Notes under the pieces: model-generated | Databases searched by the model: none | What the model saw: the letters and a program-made list of their open reading frames with translations, nothing else | Told to the model about the DNA's origin: nothing | Source: Neobacillus kokaensis | Lineage (GTDB): Bacteria; Bacillota; Bacilli; Bacillales; Cytobacillaceae | Assembly: GCF_014656545.1 (NCBI RefSeq) | Contig: NZ_BNDS01000002.1 | Location: 244,871 to 308,870, forward strand | Reading direction: 5' to 3' | Length of the DNA stretch: 64,000 nucleotides | Program-made: the position numbers and the translations under genes | Shown: piece after piece, positions 20,119 through 27,777 of the stretch | Numbering within the stretch: the first letter of the stretch is position 1 | Layout of the letters: each line of letters begins with the position of its first letter

Positions 20119-20940
20119 TAAATGAATTTTTTTCACTTGTATTTCCTGGCAAAGTTCTCCAAGCCATTGGGATGCAATTTTTGAAAAAATCCACGTTGAA
20201 CCAGTGGTGTAAAATTCGTGTAAATGCTCCTTTTCACCCGTGTCCAGCCGTCCTTTATATTCTAAGATCGCACTGACCTCACGGGCTGTTTCGTCCCCCG
20301 AACTAATAACGTTCACGTCCGCACCCATTTCCTTTTTAATCAATGGTTCAAGTAAGGGGTAATGCGTGCAGCCTAATATTAATGTATCTAAATGTTGATC
20401 CAATAATGGCTTTAATGCCTCACTGACAATTTTCTCAGCGATTGGGCCATCATATTCGCCGCTCTCTACCACTGGGACAAATTTAGGGCAGGCCTGACTT
20501 TTAATAAACAGCCGGCTATTTAGCGACTTCAATGCCTTTTCATAAGCTCCGCTTTTCACCGTTCCTTCTGTACCGATAACACCAACGCGGTAATTCTTCG
20601 TTTTTTTGACCGCTGCCCGGGCTCCAGGATTAATAACCCCCAGGACAGGAATGGTAAGCTCTTTCCTGATATCATTTAATGCCGCAGCCGTTGCCGTATT
20701 ACAGGCGATTACCAGCATTTTTATATTTTTTTCTAATAAAAAATTTGTCAATTCCCACGTGAACTTTTTTACTTCTTTTGTCGTTCTTGGACCATATGGG
20801 CAGCGTGCCGTGTCTCCTAAATAAATGATCTTTTCATTCGGAAGCTGCCTTATAATTTCCTTAGCAACTGTTAACCCGCCAACACCGGAATCGATCACAC
20901 CGATTGCCTGCTTCAAACCTCTCGCCTCATTTTTATTCAT
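20113..20940 (-). CDS. racE: Glutamate racemase
   Basis: Interconverts L- and D-glutamate for peptidoglycan and, in some bacilli, poly-gamma-glutamate. About 275 residues of the Asp/Glu racemase fold. Substrate motifs are [16 protein letters not shown], the first catalytic Cys in [11 protein letters not shown] (about 87) and the second in [11 protein letters not shown] (about 200). The start is uncertain: ATG 20940 is given, but a TTG at 20916 has GAGG 8 nt upstream and would begin two residues from the usual N-terminus. Located between ysmB and gerM as in B. subtilis. Confidence 0.94.
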   Translation of the reverse strand: MNKNEARGLKQAIGVIDSGVGGLTVAKEIIRQLPNEKIIYLGDTARCPYGPRTTKEVKKFTWELTNFLLEKNIKMLVIACNTATAAALNDIRKELTIPVLGVINPGARAAVKKTKNYRVGVIGTEGTVKSGAYEKALKSLNSRLFIKSQACPKFVPVVESGEYDGPIAEKIVSEALKPLLDQHLDTLILGCTHYPLLEPLIKKEMGADVNVISSGDETAREVSAILEYKGRLDTGEKEHLHEFYTTGSTWIFSKIASQWLGELCQEIQVKKIHLQ

Positions 20941-20994
20941 AAAATCAACTCGCTTTCTGTCCCCTAACAAATTGGTTCCTAGCGAGTTTTCACG

Positions 20995-21444
20995 TTAACG
21001 CATAACTTGATGCAGTTTTTCAAGATTAGTTTGGAGAAGCTGAATCTCATCGCTTGAGAAGTCTTTTAGTACTTCCGCCAAATAAACCTGACGTTTCTTG
21101 ATTACTTCATCGATAATTCTTTTGCCCTCGTCGAGCAAATGAATTTGAACAACCCGACGATCATGTGGATCTTTCACCCGTTCAACCAAAAGGTTTTTCT
21201 CCATTCTATCGACTAAATCGGTTGTTGTACTGCATGCCAAATACATTTTACCGGAAAGTTCACCGATCGTCATGTCACCCTCCTCAAAGAGCCATTGAAG
21301 TGCAACAAATTGCGGCGGAGTAATTTTATAATTGCTTAGCATTTCCCTGCCTTTTTGCTTGATAATCCCCGATATATAACGTAAATCCTTTTCAATATTG
21401 GCAACAATGTCTCCATTTATACTTTCGAAATTTTCGAGTTTCAT
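20995..21444 (-). CDS. ysmB: MarR-family transcriptional regulator (YsmB)
   Basis: A 149-residue winged-helix protein. The recognition region is PQFVALQWLFEEGDMTIGELSGKMYLACSTTTDLVDRME (given here as PQFVALQW and STTTDLVDRME), and the wing contains VKDPHDRRVVQIHL, the DxRxxxxxLT-like MarR signature. The length is typical. It is in the conserved gerE-ysmB-racE order, where the target is not established. Its ATG has AGGAGTG upstream. Confidence 0.9.
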   Translation of the reverse strand: MKLENFESINGDIVANIEKDLRYISGIIKQKGREMLSNYKITPPQFVALQWLFEEGDMTIGELSGKMYLACSTTTDLVDRMEKNLLVERVKDPHDRRVVQIHLLDEGKRIIDEVIKKRQVYLAEVLKDFSSDEIQLLQTNLEKLHQVMR

Positions 21445-21611
21445 GTATTTTTACACTCCTAAAATATGCTTCTCCTAAAAAACTATTGAATCTATCAGCT
21501 TGTCCTTATTTTCTACTTTTTCCGCAAAAAATTCAAGCAAAACTAAAGATTTTTCATTATCTTGCAAAAAGGCATGCATAAACTTATAAATCAGGAAATA
21601 AGTGTCTTTTA

Positions 21612-21645
21612 AAAAGCATGAACCGGCCTCCTTACGGAAGCCGGC
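21612..21645 (-). terminator. Terminator after gerE
   Basis: A 10-bp GC-rich stem (GCCGGCTTCC with GGAGGCCGGT) with a GTAA loop, followed by TTCATGCTTTTT on the minus strand, just after the gerE stop. Confidence 0.88.
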
Positions 21646-21650
21646 CATGT

Positions 21651-21875
21651 TTAAAGTTCTAGTTCTCCCATACGAAGGAGTTCTACAACTGCTTGTGATC
21701 GCCCCTTAACACCAAGCTTTTGCATTGCATTCGAAATATGATTCCGAACCGTTTTCTCGCTTATAAATAATTCACCAGCGATTTCTTTTGTGGTTTTATC
21801 TTGTACTAACAGTTCGAATACTTCCCTTTCTCGTTTGGTGAGTAATGGCTTGTGAGTATATTCATTCTCCTTCAA
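21651..21875 (-). CDS. gerE: Spore coat transcription regulator GerE
   Basis: Late mother-cell regulator of sigma-K-dependent coat genes. The protein is a bare LuxR-type helix-turn-helix: [12 protein letters not shown], then [20 protein letters not shown] and [14 protein letters not shown], ending LRMGELEL as in other Bacillus. Start set at TTG 21875: GGAGGG is 9 nt upstream and the product is then exactly 74 residues, the length of B. subtilis GerE; a start 12 codons earlier lies before that site. A sigma-K-type promoter lies upstream. DNA-binding residues appear intact. Confidence 0.95.
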   Translation of the reverse strand: MKENEYTHKPLLTKREREVFELLVQDKTTKEIAGELFISEKTVRNHISNAMQKLGVKGRSQAVVELLRMGELEL

Positions 21876-21938
21876 GTATTGTAACCCTCCTTGCCTTCGC
21901 CAGTTATGCACCGGGGGTGGGTATATATTTAGTCACCA

Positions 21939-21967
21939 TATCATATGTGCAGTGTGCATAGGGAGTG
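21939..21967 (-). promoter_or_regulatory. Candidate sigma-K promoter of gerE
   Basis: On the minus strand CATATGATA (21939-21947) fits the sigma-K -10 consensus CATANNNTA at every fixed position. CACT at 21964-21967 supplies the AC of the -35, at 16 bp. The site is about 64 bp before the TTG start. gerE is known to be a sigma-K gene in B. subtilis. Confidence 0.6.
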
Positions 21968-22006
21968 ACTATATTTACTTGTTGGATAGTAATTTTTTAT
22001 AGAAAA

Positions 22007-22047
22007 AAACAAAAAAACCTTCAAATCCAAAAGGTAGGATAAGAAGG
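22007..22047 (-). terminator. Terminator after sdhB
   Basis: An imperfect stem (CCTTC and ATCC pairing with GGAT and GAAGG across a TT/TT mismatch) is followed by TTTTTTTG on the minus strand; it begins 15 nt after the sdhB stop. Confidence 0.75.
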
Positions 22048-22061
22048 CCTTTTTGTTATTA

Positions 22062-22823
22062 TTAGACTCTATCGCTTCCGAAGAAATTTTTAAATGATTG
22101 AAGTGTTGCATCACGGTTAACGGCTGCGATAGAAGTTGTAATTGGAATCCCTTTAGGACATGATTGAACGCAGTTTTGTGAGTTACCACAGCCCTGCATT
22201 CCACCGTCTTCCATAAAAGCGTTAAGACGTTCAGCTTTATTCATGGCACCTGTTGGATGAGCATTAAATAAACGAACTTGGTTGAAGACAGCAGGTCCCA
22301 TAAAGTTTGATTTACTATTCACATTTGGACATGCTTCTAAACATACACCGCAAGTCATACATTTAGATAATTCATATGCCCATTGACGTTTTGTTTCAGG
22401 CATACGAGGTCCAGGTCCAAGATCATATGTTCCATCAATTGGAATCCAGGCTTTTACTTTCTTTAAAGAATCAAACATTCTGCTGCGGTCAATTTGAAGG
22501 TCACGAACAACAGGGAATGTTTTCATTGGCGCCAAACGAATTGGCTGCTCCAGTTTGTCCACAAGTGCCGAACAAGCTTGACGCGGCTTCCCATTGATAA
22601 TCATTGAGCAAGCACCGCAAACTTCTTCCAGACAGTTCATTTCCCAAGTAACAGGCGGTGTAGCTTGTCCTTTATTATTCACAGGATTTCTGCGAATTTC
22701 CATTAATGCTGAAATGACGTTCATATTCGGGCGATATGGAACTTCAAACGTCTCCTCGTAAGGAGCAGATTCTGGAGTATCTTGACGAGTTATGATAAAT
22801 TTCACTGATTTTGTTTCTGCCAT
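22062..22823 (-). CDS. sdhB: Succinate dehydrogenase iron-sulfur subunit
   Basis: Carries electrons from SdhA flavin to the cytochrome b subunit in complex II. The 253-residue protein has the [2Fe-2S] cluster in CLEEVCGACSM plus a later Cys in PRQAC (about 63-83), then the [4Fe-4S] and [3Fe-4S] sites in CMTCGVCLEACP and CVQSCPKG. Third gene of sdhCAB, 21 bp after sdhA, followed by a terminator. Confidence 0.97.
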   Translation of the reverse strand: MAETKSVKFIITRQDTPESAPYEETFEVPYRPNMNVISALMEIRRNPVNNKGQATPPVTWEMNCLEEVCGACSMIINGKPRQACSALVDKLEQPIRLAPMKTFPVVRDLQIDRSRMFDSLKKVKAWIPIDGTYDLGPGPRMPETKRQWAYELSKCMTCGVCLEACPNVNSKSNFMGPAVFNQVRLFNAHPTGAMNKAERLNAFMEDGGMQGCGNSQNCVQSCPKGIPITTSIAAVNRDATLQSFKNFFGSDRV

Positions 22824-22844
22824 TGTTTCCTACTCCCCTTTCTC

Positions 22845-24596
22845 TTAGTGCTTTTTCGTGTAATCGCGCTCTCTCGGCTTAAGCAAGGAAATATCTATAT
22901 CCTCGTAATGGAAAGCTGGAGCAGAACTAGAATCAACAAATTTCGCCATTGTTGTTTTCATGAAGTTTTCATCATCACGTTTAGGGAAATCAGGTTTATA
23001 GTGAGCACCACGGCTCTCGTTACGATTGTACGCACCAATTGTGATAACACGAGCTAATTGCAGCATATTTTCTAATTGACGAGTGAAAGCAGCTCCTTGG
23101 TTGCTCCATTTTGCCGTATCATTAATATTAATTTTCTTATATCGCTCTAATAACTCTTGAATTTTTTCGTCCGTTTTTAATAGCTTATCATTGTAACGAA
23201 CAACGGTAACATTATCTGTCATCCATTCGCCAAGCTCTTTATGAAGAACGTACGCATTTTCAGTACCATCCATGGACATAATGCTATTCCATTTAACTTC
23301 CTGTTCTTTTACATGACGATCAAAAACAGAAGATGAAACAGCATCAGAGGTCTTTTCTAGTCCTGAAATATAATTTACTGCATTTGGTCCTGCCACCATT
23401 CCACCGTAAACAGCAGATAGCAAGGAGTTCGCACCTAAACGGTTTGCACCGTGCTGTGAATAATCACACTCGCCCGCAGCAAATAAACCAGGAATGTTTG
23501 TCATTTGATCATAATCAACCCATAAACCGCCCATTGAATAGTGAACAGCAGGGAAAATCTTCATTGGAACTTTGCGTGGGTCATCGCCAGCAAATTTTTC
23601 ATAAATCTCAATGATACCGCCCAGCTTAACATCCAATTCATGCGGATCTTTATGTGATAAATCAAGGTATACCATGTTTTCACCGTTAATTCCTAATTTG
23701 TCATTAACGCAGACATGGAAAATTTCACGTGTTGCAATATCACGTGGTACAAGGTTTCCGTATGCTGGATACTTCTCTTCTAAGAAGTACCATGGCTTAC
23801 CATCTTTATATGTCCAAACACGTCCGCCTTCCCCACGAGCAGATTCACTCATTAGACGAAGTTTGTCATCACCAGGAATCGCTGTTGGGTGAATTTGGAT
23901 CATCTCACCGTTCGCGTAATAAGCACCTTGCTGGTACACAATAGATGCTGCTGAACCGGTGTTGATAACGGAGTTTGTAGATTTACCAAAAATGATTCCA
24001 GGGCCGCCAGTAGCCATAATTACTGCATCAGCGCTAAATGATTTGATTTCCATTGTTTTCAAATCTTGCCCAACAACACCGCGGCAGACACCATCATCAT
24101 CTACTACTGCACCTAAGAATTCCCAGCCTTCGTACTTTGTTACAAGACCAGCTACTTCGTGGCGGCGAACCTGCTCGTCCAATGCATATAATAGCTGCTG
24201 CCCTGTTGTTGCCCCAGCGAATGCAGTACGGTGATGCTGTGTTCCGCCAAAGCGCCGGAAATCGAGTAACCCTTCTGGGGTACGGTTAAACATAACTCCC
24301 ATACGGTCAAATAGATTAATAATTCCAGGTGCTGCCTCACACATTGCTTTAACCGGAGGCTGGTTTGCTAAGAAATCTCCGCCATAAATTGTATCGTCAA
24401 AGTGGATCCATGGTGAATCCCCTTCACCTTTTGTATTTACTGCTCCATTAATACCACCTTGGGCACAAACAGAGTGAGAGCGTTTAACCGGAACAAGTGA
24501 AAATAATTCTACAGGTGTTCCATGTTCTGCAACTTTAATCGTTGCCATCAAGCCAGCCAAACCACCGCCGACTACGATCACCTTGCCTTTACTCAT
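22845..24596 (-). CDS. sdhA: Succinate dehydrogenase flavoprotein subunit
   Basis: Oxidises succinate to fumarate in the citric acid cycle, at the cytoplasmic membrane. The 583-residue protein has the dinucleotide motif VVGGGLAGLMATI at the N-terminus, the FAD-attachment region SVCAQGGINGAVN with the preceding His, the active-site ARGEGGRVW, and C-terminal ANRLGANSLLSA. ATG 24596 has AGGAG 11 nt upstream; an in-frame GTG four codons earlier overlaps that site. Middle gene of sdhCAB. Confidence 0.97.
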   Translation of the reverse strand: MSKGKVIVVGGGLAGLMATIKVAEHGTPVELFSLVPVKRSHSVCAQGGINGAVNTKGEGDSPWIHFDDTIYGGDFLANQPPVKAMCEAAPGIINLFDRMGVMFNRTPEGLLDFRRFGGTQHHRTAFAGATTGQQLLYALDEQVRRHEVAGLVTKYEGWEFLGAVVDDDGVCRGVVGQDLKTMEIKSFSADAVIMATGGPGIIFGKSTNSVINTGSAASIVYQQGAYYANGEMIQIHPTAIPGDDKLRLMSESARGEGGRVWTYKDGKPWYFLEEKYPAYGNLVPRDIATREIFHVCVNDKLGINGENMVYLDLSHKDPHELDVKLGGIIEIYEKFAGDDPRKVPMKIFPAVHYSMGGLWVDYDQMTNIPGLFAAGECDYSQHGANRLGANSLLSAVYGGMVAGPNAVNYISGLEKTSDAVSSSVFDRHVKEQEVKWNSIMSMDGTENAYVLHKELGEWMTDNVTVVRYNDKLLKTDEKIQELLERYKKININDTAKWSNQGAAFTRQLENMLQLARVITIGAYNRNESRGAHYKPDFPKRDDENFMKTTMAKFVDSSSAPAFHYEDIDISLLKPRERDYTKKH

Positions 24597-24649
24597 ATCG
24601 TAACTCACTCCTATATCTTAAATCCAATATTTTTCCGTTCATAACCTTT

Positions 24650-25258
24650 TTAAACAAAAGCAAATACAGCTTGCATTCCTACAATGGCCAGAACTACGAA
24701 AATAATCATAGTTACATAGGTAGAAATCACTTGTGAGCGTGGAGTTACAGTAATACCCCAGCTAACCATAAATGACCATAATCCATTTGCAAAATGGAAA
24801 ACCGCTGAAATAATTCCAACAACATAAAAAACTATCATAAATGGTGAAGAAAAAATATCCTCCATCATTTGATAATTAAGCGGTGTTCCAAACATCATAG
24901 CGATACGTGTTTCCCAAACGTGCCATGCAATGAAAATAAGAGTCAGCACACCAGTGATCCTCTGCAAAAGATACATCCAGTTTCTAAAAAAGCCAAATCT
25001 TCCAGTGTTACCACTGCTTGTAAAAGCAATGTAAAGACCATAAATCGCATGGTATAATAATGGTAAGAAGATTAATAAAATTTCGAGGACCTGCAGAAAT
25101 GGCAAACTTTCCATAAAATTTGCTGCTTTGTTAAATGATTCCGCTCCTCCTGTTGCTTGGTGATTGACTGTGAGATGCACAATTAAAAATAAACCGATAG
25201 GAATAACTCCTAATAATGAATGCAATCTCCGATTAAAGAACTCGCGACTACTCGTCAT
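24650..25258 (-). CDS. sdhC: Succinate dehydrogenase cytochrome b558 subunit
   Basis: Membrane anchor of complex II, binding two hemes in the B. subtilis type and passing electrons to menaquinone. The 202-residue protein has five transmembrane segments; candidate heme histidines lie in LHSLLGV, LIVHLTVNHQ, PLLYHAIYGLY, FIAWHVWE and VFHFANGLWSF. Start ATG with AAAGGGGG upstream. First gene of sdhCAB, with a leader that carries a hairpin. Confidence 0.96.
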   Translation of the reverse strand: MTSSREFFNRRLHSLLGVIPIGLFLIVHLTVNHQATGGAESFNKAANFMESLPFLQVLEILLIFLPLLYHAIYGLYIAFTSSGNTGRFGFFRNWMYLLQRITGVLTLIFIAWHVWETRIAMMFGTPLNYQMMEDIFSSPFMIVFYVVGIISAVFHFANGLWSFMVSWGITVTPRSQVISTYVTMIIFVVLAIVGMQAVFAFV

Positions 25259-25293
25259 TAATCAAACGTACCCCCTTTAAATTTTTCCATGAC

Positions 25294-25331
25294 GCTAAGT
25301 TTGTTCCCAATATTTACCCCCAAAACTTAGC
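25294..25331 (-). promoter_or_regulatory. Hairpin in the sdhC leader
   Basis: A perfect 9-bp inverted repeat (GCTAAGTTT and AAACTTAGC) encloses a 20-nt loop containing GGGGG and TTGGG. It falls inside the roughly 95-nt sdhC leader, between the promoter and the ribosome binding site, and is not followed by a T run, so it is not a terminator. In B. subtilis this leader is the target of the C-rich small RNA FsrA; G-rich single-stranded loops would suit that, but the link is inference. Confidence 0.5.
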
Positions 25332-25359
25332 ATCACTGTGACAATTATGTGACATGTCC

Positions 25360-25388
25360 ATTGTACTCCCATCATCTTAGAGCGTCAA
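25360..25388 (-). promoter_or_regulatory. Sigma-A promoter of sdhCAB
   Basis: On the minus strand TTGACG (25383-25388) and TACAAT (25360-25365) are 17 bp apart, about 100 bp before sdhC. Confidence 0.75.
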
Positions 25389-25644
25389 GGAAACGGATAC
25401 ATAAATCTTCATGTTTAAATAAAATATTTTAAATATATTGATAGTGTAATAGCGGCAAAAAATATACTTTCCAGGGTCATTATTTTTGCGGTTTCCGCAA
25501 TCATCCACTAATATTTTTCCAATATCTTACGGAAGAAATTCAACCTCATTTGGGAATGATAAATTATCATAGTGATTAAGATAAAAATATTGGAAAATAA
25601 TGATCCCCCTAATCAAAACCCTTTTTAAAAAAACTGTACTGATA
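25389..25644. other. sdhC-yslB divergent intergenic stretch, no gene seen
   Basis: About 250 bp of AT-rich sequence with no supported gene. It holds an 11-bp inverted repeat (TTTTCCAATAT at 25515-25525 with its complement at 25588-25598), and a small GCGG/CCGC inversion near 25490. It may carry upstream control of sdhCAB. Confidence 0.4.
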
Positions 25645-25666
25645 CTTAAGCCAATTTGTATATAAT
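25639..25666 (+). promoter_or_regulatory. Candidate sigma-A promoter of yslB
   Basis: CTGATA (25639-25644) and TATAAT (25661-25666) are 16 bp apart, with the -10 24 bp before the GTG start. Confidence 0.5.
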
Positions 25667-25691
25667 AGAATGGTAGAAAGAGGGGAAACAT

Positions 25692-26156
25692 GTGAAAGAA
25701 AGCACAGCTGCTAATCAATTAGTACATTCTAATGAACCAAGGTCTATTTCCATGTTCGGTTATGAATTAATCCGGGAAATTCTCTTACCTGAAATATTAG
25801 GGAAAGATACTCCCGAGATTTTATATTGGGCAGGTAAACTCCTTGGAAGAAAATATCCGTTAGATCATTACGACCAAATTGTTGAATTTTTTGAACAAGC
25901 CTCGTGGGGCCATCTTGAAATCAAAAAAGAAACGAAAAACGAGATGGAATTTGAGCTGAACAGTCCGCTTATTGTGTCACGCGTAAAATCAAAAGCAGAA
26001 CAATTCTTCCAGCTCGAAGCCGGCTTCCTCGCCCAGCAAATCGAACTGCAAAAACAAGTCATCACCGAAACCTTTGAACATCCAGTAAAAAAATCCAACA
26101 AAGTCCGCTTCACCGTCAAATGGGATCAAAAAGACGCGGTGTCAGGCACCATGTGA
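25692..26156 (+). CDS. yslB: YslB-like DUF2507 protein
   Basis: A 154-residue soluble protein related to B. subtilis YslB (DUF2507, of V4R-like fold); its function is unknown. Visible features are the ISMFGYELIREILLPEILG opening, LYWAGKLLGRKYPL, and FFEQASWGHLEI. GTG start with GAGGGG upstream. Its last codons are inside the 43-bp palindrome, so the ending VSGTM and the stop come from the repeat; the family's own C-terminus appears to have been replaced. Position between sdhC and lysC is as in B. subtilis. Confidence 0.85.
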   Translation: MKESTAANQLVHSNEPRSISMFGYELIREILLPEILGKDTPEILYWAGKLLGRKYPLDHYDQIVEFFEQASWGHLEIKKETKNEMEFELNSPLIVSRVKSKAEQFFQLEAGFLAQQIELQKQVITETFEHPVKKSNKVRFTVKWDQKDAVSGTM

Positions 26157-26180
26157 AAAATTCACATGGTGCCTGACACC
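26138..26180. repeat. 43-bp perfect palindrome, copy 2, overlapping the yslB stop
   Basis: Arms 26138-26157 and 26161-26180 are identical in sequence to copy 1 at 7399, with an AAA loop. Copy 1 has TTT, so the whole copy is an inverted duplicate, identical over 43 bp. It separates the convergent yslB and lysC genes, can terminate both transcripts, and carries the yslB stop at 26154-26156. Confidence 0.92.
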
Positions 26181-26201
26181 GGTTTTTCTTTTTATTATGT
26201 T

Positions 26202-27416
26202 TTATTCTCCAAGATTAAAGGCTTCGTGTAATACTTCTACTGCTTTGTGCATATGCTTTTCTTCCACGACTGCTGATACTTTGATTTCTGATGTGCTGAC
26301 CATTTTAATGGCGATGTTGTTTGCGGCAAGTACTTCAAACATTTGAGCTGCTACGCCTGGGTTTGAGACCATTCCAGAACCGACAATGGATACTTTGGCC
26401 AATTTATTTTCCGCATCAAGCTGCTCATAGCCTAAGACGGCCTTGTTGTCTTCTAAAACATTCAATGTCTCAAGCCAATCATTTGTATGAATCGAGAATG
26501 ACAAGTTTGATGCTCCCGTTTCTGTTGTACTTTGGATAATAATATCCACATTAATATGATTATTAGCTAATGTTGTAAAAATAGTCGACAGGCTCGTTAA
26601 AGAATTGCTAAGACCAATTACCGTTACCCGGGTAATTTCATCCTCAAATGCAACACCTCTTACCACTAAATTCTGTTCCATAGTAGCTTCCCCCTCAATA
26701 ATTGTTCCTTCTACTTTTTCCATACTTGAACGGACCTCAAGGCGAACCTTGTAGTTCTTCGCAAATTCCACAGCTCTTGGATGGAGTACCCCTGCCCCAA
26801 GATTGGCAAGCTCTAACATCTCGTCATAGGAAACTGATAATAACTTCCTGGCGCTTTGAATATATCTTGGGTCAGTGGTGAATACCCCCGTTACATCCGT
26901 ATAAATATCACACTTATCGGCATTTAAAGCGGCAGCAAGCGCTACGGCTGTTGTATCTGATCCGCCGCGTCCAAGAGTTGTAATTTCTCCGGTTTCGGTT
27001 ACTCCTTGGAACCCGGCCACAATTACAACTTTTCCATTCTCAAGCTCTTCCTCAATTGCCTTAGTTTTGATGTTGGTAATTCGTGCATTTCCGTGAACAG
27101 ACTCGGTGACAATTCCCGCCTGCCAGCCGGTGAAAGAAACAGCATCCAGTCCCTTTTCCTTTAATGCCATCGCTAATAATGAAATGGTCACCTGTTCACC
27201 AGTTGAAAGGAGCATATCCATTTCACGTTTACTTGGCTGCACTGAAATCTCCTTTGCCATGTTCACAAGCTGGTCGGTTGTTTTCCCCATTGCGGAGACA
27301 ACTACAACTACCTGGTTGCCTCTTTCGGTTTCCTCTTTTACACACCCTGCTACATTTAAAATTCGTTCAACATTCCCAACGGAAGTGCCGCCAAATTTTT
27401 GGACAATTAATCCCAT
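26202..27416 (-). CDS. lysC: Aspartokinase, lysine-responsive (LysC type)
   Basis: Phosphorylates aspartate as the first step to lysine, threonine, methionine and diaminopimelate. The 404-residue protein begins with VQKFGGTSVGNVERI, has the kinase GRGGSDTTAVALAAALNA loop, and ends with two ACT regulatory domains. In B. subtilis LysC is made as alpha and beta subunits from one gene, the beta starting internally; a Met in the linker (about residue 242, MEQNLVVRGV) is a candidate. A lysine riboswitch upstream supports the LysC assignment over the threonine-sensitive isozymes. Confidence 0.96.
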   Translation of the reverse strand: MGLIVQKFGGTSVGNVERILNVAGCVKEETERGNQVVVVVSAMGKTTDQLVNMAKEISVQPSKREMDMLLSTGEQVTISLLAMALKEKGLDAVSFTGWQAGIVTESVHGNARITNIKTKAIEEELENGKVVIVAGFQGVTETGEITTLGRGGSDTTAVALAAALNADKCDIYTDVTGVFTTDPRYIQSARKLLSVSYDEMLELANLGAGVLHPRAVEFAKNYKVRLEVRSSMEKVEGTIIEGEATMEQNLVVRGVAFEDEITRVTVIGLSNSLTSLSTIFTTLANNHINVDIIIQSTTETGASNLSFSIHTNDWLETLNVLEDNKAVLGYEQLDAENKLAKVSIVGSGMVSNPGVAAQMFEVLAANNIAIKMVSTSEIKVSAVVEEKHMHKAVEVLHEAFNLGE

Positions 27417-27467
27417 CTCTTCCCCTACTTTCAGTTAATGATGCTGAACTATCTTTTCACAATAAAA

Positions 27468-27496
27468 AAAGCAATGAGAGATTATCCCATTGCTTT
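27468..27496 (-). terminator. Riboswitch-controlled terminator of lysC
   Basis: A 9-bp stem (AAAGCAATG with CATTGCTTT) is followed by TTTTTTATT on the minus strand, between the L-box aptamer and lysC. It is the expression platform of the lysine riboswitch. Confidence 0.9.
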
Positions 27497-27531
27497 GATA
27501 AACACGAAGAAAAAGTTCTTGTGCAGACAAT

Positions 27532-27705
27532 GAAAGATAGCTCTCCAAGACATTAGTCTTGACAATCCGGTATTTATTCAACACAGGACCAGCAAAGAAA
27601 GCAATGAGTCTTTCTCCGCTTCGGCGAACATACCCTTTCAAAGTTCTTCCTCGAAGCTCATCCCTCTCAGAACCTTTACTATTGAAGCTCGCACCTCTAC
27701 CTTCA
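27532..27705 (-). promoter_or_regulatory. Lysine riboswitch (L-box) aptamer upstream of lysC
   Basis: The RNA on the minus strand starts with GGTAGAGGTGCGAGCTTC, contains TTCTGAGAGGG and CGCCGAAGCGGAG, and closes with CTATCTTTC; these blocks are the conserved core of the L-box. P1 forms between GAAGGTAG near 27703 and CTATCTTTC at 27532-27540 with one bulge. Binding lysine should favour the terminator downstream and switch lysC off. A promoter lies immediately upstream. No protein is encoded here; a 68-codon frame is fortuitous. Confidence 0.9.
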
Positions 27706-27744
27706 CTTTAGCTTTTAAAAGTGATAGTAATTAAATTTTCATCA

Positions 27745-27773
27745 ATTATAGCATAGGCAAAACTATCTGACAA
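27745..27773 (-). promoter_or_regulatory. Sigma-A promoter of lysC
   Basis: On the minus strand TTGTCA (27768-27773) and TATAAT (27745-27750) are 17 bp apart, 40 bp upstream of the L-box. The -35 lies 4 bp from the uvrC stop. Confidence 0.75.
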
Positions 27774-27777
27774 TCAT

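Noticed and set aside
27435..27641. 68-codon frame before lysC
   Set aside because: It lies inside the lysine riboswitch and its terminator; RNA structure explains the sequence.
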